A stretch of 64,000 nucleotides of DNA from Streptomyces omiyaensis (GTDB lineage Bacteria; Actinomycetota; Actinomycetes; Streptomycetales; Streptomycetaceae), in NCBI RefSeq assembly GCF_014650895.1, contig NZ_BMVV01000011.1:62001-126000 (forward strand), written 5' to 3'. Position numbers and translations under genes: made by a program. A model generated the notes under the pieces. That model ran no database searches. It had not been told where the DNA came from and saw only the letters and a program-made list of their open reading frames with translations. Position 1 is the first letter of the stretch. The number at the start of each line of letters is the position of its first letter. This document shows positions 1 through 8,027 of the stretch, piece after piece.

Positions 1-1429
1 GCACGGCGGTCAGCGTGCCGTCCTTCCGCGCCCCGGCCTTGACGCCGATGGTGAACGGGTGCCGGGTGGTCGCCCCGTAGAACTGCTCGGCCCGCGTGTA
101 CTCCAGCTTCACCGGCCGCCGCAGCTTCAGGGCGGCGAGCGTCACGACGTCCTCCGTGAGCATCTCCTGCTTGCCGCCGAAGCCGCCGCCGACGCGGCCC
201 GCGACCACCCGCACCTCGTCCTCCGGCAGGCCGTACAGCGCGCACAGCGCCCGGCGGGTCAGGAACGGCGTCTGGGTGGAGGAGCGGACGGTGAGGCGTT
301 CGCCCGTGCCGTCCTCCTTCGGCTCGAAGTACGCGACGCAGCCGTGGGTCTCCAGGCCGGCGTGCTGCACCCGCTGGGTGCGGAAGGTCTCCTCGTACAC
401 GACGTCGGCCTCGGCGAAACCGTCCTCGACGGAGCCGATCTCGCCGTGGACCTCGCCCGCCACGTTGTTCTCGACCCGGGCGATGCGCGCCTCCGGGCCC
501 TTGCCGGCGTGGATCACGGGGGCGCCCGGACGCATCGCCTCCTCGGGGTCGACCACGTACGGCAGTTCCCCGTACGTCACCTCGATCCTGCGGCAGCCCT
601 CCTCCGCGGCCTGCTCGCCGTCGGCGACGACCGCCGCGACCCGCTGCCCGACGTACCGGACGACGTCGTCCAGGACGCGGGTGTCGTCGGGGTCCTCGGT
701 GGGGTGCTCGTGGCGGGCGGAGGAGTACAGGGTGTCCGGGGCGTCCTCGTGGGTGAGGACGGCGACCACGCCCGGGACCCTGAGAGCGGCGCTCGTGTCG
801 ATCGCGAGGATCCGGGCGTGCGGGTGCGGCGAGCGCAGCAGCTTCATGTGCAGCAGGCCCGGGACCTCGACGTCGAAGGTGTAGCGGGCCGTGCCGGTGA
901 CCACCTGCGGCCCGGCCGGCGCCCCGACGTTCCGGCCCACCGCCTTCCCCGCGCAGGGTCGTTCGACGTGCTCGACCCCGCGCACGGCGTCCTCGATCGC
1001 CCGGTAGCCGGTGCAGCGGCAGATGTTGCCCTTGAACGCCCGGGGCAGGTCGTCCAGCTTGCCGTCGTCGTGCGGGGTGCCGCGCTCCGCCTCCAGGGCG
1101 GCCGTCGTCATCAGGAAACCGGCCGTGCACATGCCGCACTGGTAGCCCTGGGCGTCCAGGAACCTCTGCTGGACGGGGTGGAGTTCGCCCTCCGGGGAGG
1201 CGAGTCCCTCCACGGTCGTCACCGCTCGCCCTTCGGCCCGTACGGCGGGGTGGACGCAGCTGTGCACGGGCTCGCCGTCGACGTGCACGGTGCAGGCGCC
1301 GCAGTCACCGGCGTCGCACCCCTTCTTCACGCCGAACCAGCCGCGCTCGCGCAGATAGGTGCGCAGGCACTGGCCGGCGCGCGGCTCGGTGTCGAACGGG
1401 CGGCCGTTGACCTGGATGCCGAAGCTCAT
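1..1429 (-). CDS. Xanthine dehydrogenase-type protein, fused [2Fe-2S] and molybdopterin subunits (partial, runs off the window start)
   Basis: The gene starts at the ATG at 1429 and has no stop before the window edge. The N-terminal 170 or so residues carry the two [2Fe-2S] clusters of the xanthine oxidase family: a plant-type set with CDAGDCGAC, and a second set with CGMC and NICRCTGYRAI. A molybdopterin-binding domain follows (TGTARYTFDVEVPG, later RVGGGFGGKQ). Fusing both domains in one chain, with FAD on a separate subunit, is a known arrangement. Its ATG overlaps the TGA of the upstream FAD subunit by 4 bases, so the two are translationally coupled. The enzyme would hydroxylate a purine (xanthine or hypoxanthine) in the cytoplasm, and the divergent pucR supports that role. 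The exact substrate cannot be read from this part, and other members of the family oxidise aldehydes or N-heterocycles. Confidence 0.9.
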   Translation of the reverse strand, partial: MSFGIQVNGRPFDTEPRAGQCLRTYLRERGWFGVKKGCDAGDCGACTVHVDGEPVHSCVHPAVRAEGRAVTTVEGLASPEGELHPVQQRFLDAQGYQCGMCTAGFLMTTAALEAERGTPHDDGKLDDLPRAFKGNICRCTGYRAIEDAVRGVEHVERPCAGKAVGRNVGAPAGPQVVTGTARYTFDVEVPGLLHMKLLRSPHPHARILAIDTSAALRVPGVVAVLTHEDAPDTLYSSARHEHPTEDPDDTRVLDDVVRYVGQRVAAVVADGEQAAEEGCRRIEVTYGELPYVVDPEEAMRPGAPVIHAGKGPEARIARVENNVAGEVHGEIGSVEDGFAEADVVYEETFRTQRVQHAGLETHGCVAYFEPKEDGTGERLTVRSSTQTPFLTRRALCALYGLPEDEVRVVAGRVGGGFGGKQEMLTEDVVTLAALKLRRPVKLEYTRAEQFYGATTRHPFTIGVKAGARKDGTLTAV

Positions 1430-2262
1430 CGGGCACCTTCCCCGGGGGTGTGGACCAGCTCGCGGCGGACCTCCTCGGCGAGGCGCAGGCCCATGTGCCG
1501 CCGCCACTCGGGGAGTCCGTGGATGTCGTCGAACCACTCGTCGCCGGAGACCGCCGCGTCGATCGTCGTCCGGAGATGCTCCGCGGTCGGCGGGAGCGGG
1601 AACCAGAAGCGGAACGGGCGGGTGGTGGCCGCGGTGACCGTCACCGCCAGCGACCCGTCCACCGGGTCGAGCGCCCCGATCACCAGGGCGCCGGAGCGTC
1701 CGAGGCCGTACAGCGACGCCTGCCGGAAGGCCGTACGGCACTCGAGCGCCCGCCCCGGCAGCGTCACCGACCGCAGCAGCTCGCCCTCCGCGAGGTCCTT
1801 CACGCCCGCGCCCCGGACGAAGCCGGCCGCCTTCACCTCGCGCGTCGACCCGTCCTGGGCCAGGAGGAGGCAGCTTCCGTCGAGGGCGGCGGTGAGCGAG
1901 ATCATCGGCCCGGCCGGCAGGCCGTTGCACAGGTTCCCGCCGACGGTGGCCGTGTTCCAGATCTTGAAGGAGGCGAGGAAGGCCCGGCAGCACTGCTCGA
2001 AGAGCGGGGCCGCCGGGGCGTCCAGGAAGCGCCTGCCGTAGCGGGACAGCTGGGTGATCGTGCAGGTCGCGGCGATCTCCAGCGAGCCGTCCGGGCAGCG
2101 CGTGAGCGGCTCCCACCCCATCCGGCTCAGGTCGACCAGCCGCCGCAGGTGCGGCTGGGGTTCGGAGAACAGGTACGTCCCGCCGCCCAGCCACGCGTCC
2201 CCGGGCCGCCAGGGCTCGCGCAGACGCGCGTCCCTCACGTCCTCGACCGTGTTCAGATCCAT
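1426..2262 (-). CDS. Xanthine dehydrogenase-type FAD-binding subunit
   Basis: This 278-residue protein matches the FAD-binding_5/CO dehydrogenase flavoprotein C-terminal layout. An N-terminal LGGGTYLFSEPQ segment and ATVGGNLCNGLPAGPM at about residues 105-120 are the flavin-binding signatures, and the length is normal. It passes electrons between the iron-sulfur clusters and NAD or another acceptor. The ATG at 2262 follows a GGGAGG-type ribosome site. The gene is first in an operon with the fused [2Fe-2S]/Mo subunit (4-base overlap) and is divergent from pucR across 227 bases. Confidence 0.88.
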   Translation of the reverse strand: MDLNTVEDVRDARLREPWRPGDAWLGGGTYLFSEPQPHLRRLVDLSRMGWEPLTRCPDGSLEIAATCTITQLSRYGRRFLDAPAAPLFEQCCRAFLASFKIWNTATVGGNLCNGLPAGPMISLTAALDGSCLLLAQDGSTREVKAAGFVRGAGVKDLAEGELLRSVTLPGRALECRTAFRQASLYGLGRSGALVIGALDPVDGSLAVTVTAATTRPFRFWFPLPPTAEHLRTTIDAAVSGDEWFDDIHGLPEWRRHMGLRLAEEVRRELVHTPGEGAR

Positions 2263-2489
2263 GCCGCCCCTGCCTCCCGACCGATGCCTTCAGGCCAGTG
2301 AAGCCCGGGACGGACCCCCGGCACGACTGGAGGGGAACCCGGAAAACGGCCCTCGGACAGCCCTCCTCCCTGGAGGATCGACCAAGAGGCGTTTTCCGCC
2401 TGGACCTGGGCACTTACGATGCAGCGACTCGCATTCTCCTCGTGAATGTGAGCATGGGCTCCGGCCCGCGACCGAGCAGGGAGCCCCGC
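2263..2489. promoter_or_regulatory. Divergent promoter region between xanthine dehydrogenase genes and pucR
   Basis: This 227-base intergenic region serves both directions. It holds two short perfect inverted repeats: AGGCG-N5-CGCCT at 2387-2401 and CATTC-N7-GAATG at 2432-2448, the latter about 40 bases before the pucR start. Either could bind PucR or another regulator. That binding role is inference; only the symmetry is seen. Confidence 0.4.
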
Positions 2490-4019
2490 ATGCACGTCGA
2501 CCACCTCCTCCGCCTCGACCGTCTGGACCTCTTCCTCGTCTGGGGCGACGAGGCGCTGCTCGGCCAGGAGATCGCCGGGGTCACCGCGACCGACCTGGAG
2601 GACCCGGCGCGCTTCCTCCAACCGGGAGAGGTCGTGCTGAGCGGACTCGTCTGGTGGAACCGCGACGGCGCCGCGGCCAAGACCGAGCGCTTCGTCTCCG
2701 CCCTGCGGCAGGCGGGGGCCGTGGCGCTCCTGGCCGGCGAGGAGACCCACGGGCACGTCCCCGGAGAACTCGCCGACGCCTGCCGCAGGCACCGCGTCCC
2801 GCTCATCGCCGTGCCCCCGCACACCAGCTTCCGGGCCATCACCGAAGCCGTCTACCTGCGCCAGTGGGCCGAGCTCAACCGCCATCCCGCGAGCCACCAC
2901 GCCCTGCCGGAGAACGTCCGCCTGGACCTCGACCGGGCCCTGGAGCACCGCGCGACGGCCGGTGAACTCCTCGACCGCGCCTTCGCCCACCTCGGCGCGC
3001 CCGCCTGCCACCTCCTCACCGCCTCGGGCCGCACCGTCGCCCGCACCGGCGACGCCCCCCGCCTCCCCGCCCGGGAGGCGAGGGAGGCCCTCGGCGGCGC
3101 ACGCGGCACCACGCTGCGGATCGACGCCGAGGGCACCGACTTCGACACCTGGTACCTGCACCTGCCCGAGGAGGGGCAGGTGCCGCCGAGGGTCCTCCAG
3201 GAGATAGCCGAACTCCTCGGCCGCCACCGCCGCCGGCAGGACGGGGAACGGGCCGGGCGCGGCCCCGCGACCGGCCGGCTCCTGGAGGCCATCGGCACGC
3301 CGCGCGCCGACCCCGGCCGGCTCCAGCGCGCGCTGGCCTCCTGCGGGCTGGCCGACCGGCCCTCCTACACGGTCGTCGCCGCCGCCCTGGAACCGGACGG
3401 GAACGCCGGCGCCGACGGCGTCGCCGCGCTCGCCGAGGCCCTCGGACACCTGCCGTCCGCCGCGTTCGCCGTCGCCCTCGGCGACGACGACGCGGCGACG
3501 GCCGTCCTGGCGCACGGCGACGACACGGCGCACGCCACGGCGGAACGACTGCGCGAGGCCGCCGGCCTGATCCGGTCCTGCCGGCCCGGGAGCACCTGGC
3601 ACATCGGCCTGAGCGAACCCGCCGACGCGAACGGCCTGAACACCGCCCTCGCCCAAGCCCGTTACGCCCTCGCGGGGGCCCGCACCACCGGGGCGCCGGC
3701 CTCGCGCGTCGCGCGGCTCCGCGACCTCGACGGGCTGGCGATGCTCCTCGCCGGCGTGCCCGCCTCCGTGCGCGACGTCTACCGCGAGACCGTCCTGGGC
3801 CCCCTGACGAGGGCCGGGCGGGGGTCGGGCACCATGCTGAGGGAGACCCTGGAGGTCTTCCTGGCGCACGACTGCTCCTGGACGCGGACCGCCGAGGCCC
3901 TCCACGTCCACGTCAACACGGTCCACTACCGCGTCGAACGCATCGAGACCCTCACCGGCCGCGACCTGTCCCGCCTCGACGACCGGCTGGACCTGCGCGC
4001 CGCGCTCCTGAGCCGCTGA
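2490..4019 (+). CDS. PucR-family transcriptional regulator
   Basis: This 509-residue protein has the PucR N-terminal purine-catabolism domain (residues 1-125, beginning MHVDHLLRLDRLDLFLVWGD), a GGDEF-like middle and a C-terminal PucR helix-turn-helix (CSWTRTAEALHVHVNTVHYR, near residue 465-485). I start it at the ATG at 2490 because the PucR domain begins there and a CAGGGAG ribosome site precedes it. An upstream ATG at 2298 would add 64 residues of non-family sequence. PucR proteins activate purine degradation genes, and the divergent xanthine dehydrogenase genes are the obvious target. Confidence 0.85.
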   Translation: MHVDHLLRLDRLDLFLVWGDEALLGQEIAGVTATDLEDPARFLQPGEVVLSGLVWWNRDGAAAKTERFVSALRQAGAVALLAGEETHGHVPGELADACRRHRVPLIAVPPHTSFRAITEAVYLRQWAELNRHPASHHALPENVRLDLDRALEHRATAGELLDRAFAHLGAPACHLLTASGRTVARTGDAPRLPAREAREALGGARGTTLRIDAEGTDFDTWYLHLPEEGQVPPRVLQEIAELLGRHRRRQDGERAGRGPATGRLLEAIGTPRADPGRLQRALASCGLADRPSYTVVAAALEPDGNAGADGVAALAEALGHLPSAAFAVALGDDDAATAVLAHGDDTAHATAERLREAAGLIRSCRPGSTWHIGLSEPADANGLNTALAQARYALAGARTTGAPASRVARLRDLDGLAMLLAGVPASVRDVYRETVLGPLTRAGRGSGTMLRETLEVFLAHDCSWTRTAEALHVHVNTVHYRVERIETLTGRDLSRLDDRLDLRAALLSR

Positions 4020-4030
4020 CGCCCCGCGCC

Positions 4031-4429
4031 TCAGGGCAGGTCGATGTGGACGCTGGTCGACTTCACCCGGGCCGTCACCGTGACGCCGACGTCGAGCGCC
4101 AGCTCCTCGACGGCCTCGCGGGTCACCAGCGACACCAGCCGGTGCGGCCCCGCCTGCACCTCCACCTGCGCGGCCACGTCGTCGACGCGCAGGGCGGTGA
4201 CGATCCCCACGAAGGAGTTCCGCACCGACGTCGGCACGTCGTCCTCCGGCACGGCGTGCAGCCCGGCCCCCCGCTCCCGGGCGAAGGCGGCCAGGGCCAC
4301 GCCGTCGATCACCCGACGGCCGGCTCCGTCGCGCACCACGGCGAGCCTGCCCCCGTCCGCCCACCGGCGGACGGTCTCCGAACTCACTCCGAGCAGCTGC
4401 GCGGCCTGCCCGATGCTGTACGACGCCAC
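4031..4429 (-). CDS. Helix-turn-helix protein with Mop/TOBE molybdate-binding domain
   Basis: This 132-residue protein starts at the GTG at 4429. Residues 1-60 form an excisionase/MerR-like helix-turn-helix (SIGQAAQLLGVSSETVRRWA). Residues 68-132 form a single Mop/TOBE domain (SVRNSFVGIVTALRVDD to the end), a fold that binds molybdate. Such proteins store molybdenum or sense it. It lies convergent to pucR with an 11-base gap, beside a molybdoenzyme operon, so it probably links molybdate supply to enzyme expression. The fold is clear; whether it regulates, stores or both is not. Confidence 0.8.
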   Translation of the reverse strand: MASYSIGQAAQLLGVSSETVRRWADGGRLAVVRDGAGRRVIDGVALAAFARERGAGLHAVPEDDVPTSVRNSFVGIVTALRVDDVAAQVEVQAGPHRLVSLVTREAVEELALDVGVTVTARVKSTSVHIDLP

Positions 4430-4442
4430 CTGCGCACTCTAG

Positions 4443-4823
4443 CCACACCCCCGCCCCGGCGTCCCGGCCGCCGCCGAAGGGGTGCGCACCGGCATCGCCG
4501 TGGTCCCGCGCTCCTTCGGCGCCCGGCCGCGCGGCCGGGGAGCCGTCGCCCTCGACGGCCTGATGGAGGACGCCGCCACCGCCGAGATCGCCCGCGTCCG
4601 GATCCGGCAGTGGCCGCGCCACCGCGTGATCGGCCGGGAGGCCGTGCTCGGCATGCCCGACGAGGAGCCGGCACGACTCGGCGCGGAACACCCGTGGGCC
4701 GCGCTCGACGAGATCGGCGAACTGTTCGAGCGGACCGCGCTCGTGCCGGAACCGCCCCCGTCCTTCACCTCCGAGGCCTCCACGCGCCGCCTCGTCCGGA
4801 CCGCCGCCACGGGGGCGGCATGA
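4443..4823 (+). pseudogene. Malate synthase remnant (C-terminal fragment)
   Basis: The frame is open from just after an in-frame TAG at 4440 to the stop at 4823. It encodes LMEDAATAEIARVRIRQW, which corresponds to the conserved LMEDAATAEIS.xxIWQW block near the C-terminus of malate synthase A. The flanking AEGVRTGI and ALDEIGELFERTAL also fit. The normal protein is about 530 residues; only about 125 remain, with no N-terminus, no barrel and no start. In other streptomycetes a malate synthase gene sits beside allantoin/purine genes, since glyoxylate is a product of that pathway, so this is most likely the decayed copy of that neighbour. Confidence 0.72.
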
Positions 4824-4898
4824 GCGCCGCCTCCTTGGGGTCCGCCGGAGCCGGAACGCCGCCGGGTCCCGCCCCGCGCGAGCGGAGGGACGAGGAGC

Positions 4899-5276
4899 TC
4901 AGCCGTACTTCATCAGCGTCTCGAAGCCCACCGCGTCGCAGTACGCCGACACTCGCTTCTCCGCCTCCCGGTCCTGGTGCGAGACCGCCTGGGCGGTGTC
5001 GTTCAGGATGTGGCTGCCCTCGTGGTCGAGGTGCTCCCGGTCGATGACCTTCGCCGCGGAGATCACCGCCGCAGCGGTGAGCACGGGCTCGTTGCCGTAC
5101 CCCTTCACCGGCGGGTCGTGGGTGATCCGCTGCCAGGCCGCCAGGTCCGAGCAGTAGTCCTCCCGCCAGGAAGCGACCCGTTCCGGATCGGGTCCCTGCT
5201 CGCCGCAGGCCGAGAGGACCGCCGCAAGGAGCACGGCCCATGAGGGCGACGCTCTCCGCCCGTTCGTCTTCCGCAT
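4899..5276 (-). CDS. Small predicted lipoprotein, unknown function
   Basis: A 125-residue protein begins MRKTNGRRASPSW at the ATG at 5276. A hydrophobic stretch and lipobox LSAC around residues 15-24 predict export and lipid attachment at that Cys. The mature part is helical and acidic and has two further Cys (DYCSDL, SAYCDA) that could form a disulfide. I recognise no family. It stands alone, convergent to the malate synthase remnant. Confidence 0.65.
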   Translation of the reverse strand: MRKTNGRRASPSWAVLLAAVLSACGEQGPDPERVASWREDYCSDLAAWQRITHDPPVKGYGNEPVLTAAAVISAAKVIDREHLDHEGSHILNDTAQAVSHQDREAEKRVSAYCDAVGFETLMKYG

Positions 5277-5487
5277 CCTCAACCCCCCGTCTCCGGATAC
5301 AGGTTGGAGCAGACGCGGCCGATGATCAAGCCGGTCTCCGCCGGTGCCCGACCCGGTCACGCGCCGACAGGCGGCGGCCGTCGGCGGCACGGCGGCTGCG
5401 GTCCGTGCGCTGCCGGTGTCGGCCGGCCCGGCCCCGCCGTCCCTTCGCCGGCTTGAACCCCTCCCGGCGGCGGGGCAGGGTGGTCCT

Positions 5488-6015
5488 ATGACATGGACCG
5501 TGCCACCGGTCGAGCGCGCCGGGCAGCTGGGCGACCTCGGCACCGTGACCGAACGTCGGATGCTGGAAGGCTGGCTGGTCTGGCACCGCGAGACCCTGCT
5601 GGCCAAGTGTGCCGGGCTCGCACCGGAGCAGCTGGCCCGGACGACCGTGGAGCCGTCGAACCTCACCCTCCTGGGCCTGGTCCGGCACATGGCGGAGGTG
5701 GAGCGGTGGTGGTTCCGGCGGAGCTTCGCGGGTGAGGACGTCGGCGACGTCTTCACCGGCCCGTCGGACGGCGACGAGGGACTCGAAGGAGTGCGTCCGG
5801 CCGATGCGGAGGGGGACTTCGCACGGTTCCGGACCGAACTCGACGCGTGCGACGCGGCGGTGGCCGGGCGCGGCCTCGACGAGACCTTCGTGTCCTCTCA
5901 CGGGGTGCCCCTCAGCCTGCGCTGGATCTACCTGCTGATGATCCAGGAGTACGCGCGCCACAACGGCCACGCCGACTTCCTCCGGGAACGGACCGACGGG
6001 GCGACGGGCGACTGA
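5488..6015 (+). CDS. DinB-superfamily (DUF664) protein
   Basis: This 175-residue protein has the DinB four-helix pattern with three metal-ligand histidines: His67 in LVRHMAEVERWW, then His158 and His161 in EYARHNGHADFLRE. DUF664/DinB members are metal-dependent and often thiol (mycothiol or bacillithiol) transferases or related enzymes, but the substrate here is unknown. The ATG at 5488 is the only start that fits the family N-terminus. It is monocistronic. Confidence 0.85.
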   Translation: MTWTVPPVERAGQLGDLGTVTERRMLEGWLVWHRETLLAKCAGLAPEQLARTTVEPSNLTLLGLVRHMAEVERWWFRRSFAGEDVGDVFTGPSDGDEGLEGVRPADAEGDFARFRTELDACDAAVAGRGLDETFVSSHGVPLSLRWIYLLMIQEYARHNGHADFLRERTDGATGD

Positions 6016-6048
6016 GCTTCGGGACGAGCGGCTCACCCCGCTCCGGCG

Positions 6049-6339
6049 TCACCGCGTGCGGCCATCCGTCCCGGTGGCGACACCCGTCCCGGTGGCGATC
6101 AGACGGGGCGGTTCCGCCGGGGTGTCGGCGAGGCGGTCGCGGACGGCGGTGGCCAAGGCCGGGGCCTCGTCCGCGCCGTCCTCGGCGGTGGCGGTGACGA
6201 CCCGGACGCCGTGGGCGCCGGCCCGCTCCGGTCCCTCGCACCGGGGCGGGGGGCCGAACGCGTCCGCGTGCACGGCACGGACGCCGTCCGCGTACGCGAG
6301 CAGGCTGCTCCCGGAGACCGGCCGGACGGGGACGGGCAT
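6049..6339 (-). pseudogene. Truncated GNAT acetyltransferase-like fragment
   Basis: From the ATG at 6339, 96 residues remain. Residues 15-45 (YADGVRAVHADAFGPPP, CEGPERAGAHG) resemble the first helix and loop of GNAT acetyltransferases, but the acetyl-CoA-binding Q/RxxGxG/A motif and core strands are absent. The ATG overlaps the stop of the tsaD remnant by 4 bases, as in a former operon; GNAT (rimI) and tsaD genes are commonly neighbours. It lies next to a 39-bp tandem duplication. It could also be a small unrelated gene. Confidence 0.35.
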
Positions 6340-6385
6340 CAGGCGGCTCCCGGAGACCGGCCGGACGGGGACGGGCATCGGGCGG
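6308..6385. repeat. 39-bp tandem duplication
   Basis: Two adjacent copies of a 39-bp unit beginning CTCCCGGAGACCGGCCGG lie at 6308-6346 and 6347-6385 and differ by one base (catcagg versus catcggg). The period is a multiple of three, so frame is kept. It sits on the junction between the tsaD-like and GNAT-like remnants and duplicates the peptide MPVPVRPVSGS. It looks like a recent replication-slippage duplication in non-functional DNA. Confidence 0.85.
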
Positions 6386-7324
6386 CTCTCGCCGGGGGCG
6401 CGGACAGCGGGGTCAGGGAGGCGTGCTCCAGCGGCGCGGACGGGTCGATCGACACGTCCAGCGGGGCGGGTCCGGCGCCGGAGCGCACGAGGAGGTCGCC
6501 GACGGCCGCGATCATGGCGCCGTCGTCCGTGCACAGCGTCATCGGCGGCACGCGCGGCTCGATCCCGGCGGCGGCGCACCGCCGTTCGGCCAGGCCGCGG
6601 ACGCGTGAGTTCGCGGCGACGCCGCCGACGACGATCAGCGTCTTCACGTCGTACGCCCCGCAGGCCGCGAGCGCCTTGCGGGTCAGGACGTCGGCGACGG
6701 CCTCCCGGAGGGCGGCGGCCCGTCCGCGACGGCCAGCTCGGTCCCCTGCGCCCGGTGCTTCTCGACCCAGCGGGCGGCGGCCGTCTTGAGCCCGGAGAAG
6801 GAGAAGGCGTACGGGTCGTCGCCGGGCCGCGTGAGGGGCCGGGGGAAGTCCACGGCGCGCGGGTTCCCGTCCCGGGCGGCCCGGTCGATGGCCGGCCCGC
6901 CGGGGCAGGACAGGCCCATGATGCGGGCGGCCTTGTCGAAGCGCTCCCCGGCCGCGTCGTCGAGGGTGTCGCCCGGGTGCGGGATCGGCTCCCGCACCAG
7001 GTCCCGGACGAGCAGGAGGGACGTGTGACCGCCGGAGACGATCAGGACCACGCACGGGGTGGGCAGGGGTCCGTGCTCCAGGGTGTCCGCGGCGACGTGC
7101 CCGGCGAGGTGGTGCACCCCGTACAGCGGCGCCCCGGCCGCGTAGGCGAGGGTCTTCGCCCCGGCCAGGCCGACCTGGTGGTCCCCGGAGAGGCCGGGGC
7201 CGGCGGTGACGGCGGCGGCGGCGTCGATCCGTCCGGGCCGCAGACCCGCCCGGTCGAGCGCCTCCCGGACGACCGGGGTTTCCTCCGCGTGCCACTCCCG
7301 CGCGCGTTGCGCCGCGTGCGCCGA
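6339..7324 (-). pseudogene. Second tsaD-like gene, broken (N-terminally truncated and frameshifted)
   Basis: The reading contains clear TsaD (t6A tRNA-modification) motifs: VTAGPGLSGDHQVGLAGAKT, the metal-binding VHHLAGH (HxxxH), LIVSGGHTSLLLV, DDAAGERFDKAARIMGL, YAFSFSGLKTA, and then, in a different frame, REAVADVLTRKALAACGAYD and VGGVAANSRVRGL. The switch of frame near 6720 splits the conserved AASFQEAV region. The first 50-60 residues, including the ETSCDET-type motif, are missing, and an in-frame stop lies at 7325-7327. The true tsaD is essential and must be elsewhere, so this is a decayed paralogue or transferred copy. Confidence 0.75.
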
Positions 7325-7428
7325 TCACCGGACGGCGTGCCACGCCTCGTGGAGAGCCCGTCCGCCGAGCCCCGGCCCCGCGCCCCCGCCCTCCCGCGGA
7401 TCGGAGGTCACGCGGAACACACCGAATG

Positions 7429-7446
7429 ATGTAACCGCTGCTACAT
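7429..7446. promoter_or_regulatory. Inverted repeat before the ChrB-like gene
   Basis: ATGTA-N8-TACAT is a perfect inverted repeat ending 9 bases before the GTG start. It lies in a short AT-richer patch that must hold the promoter, so a protein bound there would block transcription. It resembles ATGT/ACAT operators in general form, but the binder is unknown. Confidence 0.5.
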
Positions 7447-7454
7447 TCTCCGTC

Positions 7455-8027
7455 GTGTCGAAGAGTGAATCGGCGTCGGGCGAGCGGTGGCTCGTGCTCG
7501 TCGTCAAGGTCCCCGCGGAACCGTCCCGCCACCGGGTCGCCGTCTGGCGCGAGCTGCGCCGCATCGGCGCCCTCTCGATCGGGCAGGGCGTCTGGGCCGT
7601 CCCCGACGTGCCCGTCTTCGCCGACGGGGTGTCCCGCGCCCTGGAGTTGACCGAGAAGGCCGGCGGACAGGCCCTCAGCCTCCACGCCACGGGGCGCGGT
7701 CCGGATGACGCCGCCCGCTTCCGGGACCTGTTCAACGCCGCCCGGTCGGCGGACTGGGCCGAGTTCCTCGCCGACTGCGGGAAGTTCGAGGCCGAGATCG
7801 CCAAGGAGATCCGCACCGCCAAGTTCACCCTGGCCGAACTGGAGGAGGAGGAACAGTCCCTGGAGCGGCTGCGCCGCTGGCACCGGGACCTGACCGCGCG
7901 CGACGTCTTCGGCGCCCCCGAGGCCGCCGGGGCCGCGGCCCGGCTCAAGACCTGCGCCGCCGTCTGCGAGGACTACGCCGAACGGGTCTTCACCGCCCTG
8001 CACGAGACCGCGGAGGACCCCCGATGA
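7455..8027 (+). CDS. ChrB N-terminal-domain protein (PaaX-like)
   Basis: This 190-residue protein begins at the GTG at 7455. It fits the ChrB N-terminal domain: WLVLVVKVPAEPSRHRVAVWRELRRIGA, then QGVWAVPDVP, followed by a helical region with a Glu-rich coiled-coil (LEEEEQSLERLRRWHRDL, about residues 128-145). ChrB proteins accompany chromate resistance genes, often as regulators. It overlaps the MFS gene by 4 bases, so the two form an operon, and an inverted repeat sits just before its start. No ChrA transporter is present; the MFS protein takes that position here. Confidence 0.75.
   Translation: MSKSESASGERWLVLVVKVPAEPSRHRVAVWRELRRIGALSIGQGVWAVPDVPVFADGVSRALELTEKAGGQALSLHATGRGPDDAARFRDLFNAARSADWAEFLADCGKFEAEIAKEIRTAKFTLAELEEEEQSLERLRRWHRDLTARDVFGAPEAAGAAARLKTCAAVCEDYAERVFTALHETAEDPR

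Noticed and set aside
2298..2489. N-terminal extension of PucR from an ATG at 2298
   Set aside because: The PucR domain and a good ribosome site both point to 2490; the extension contains the inverted repeats of the promoter region.
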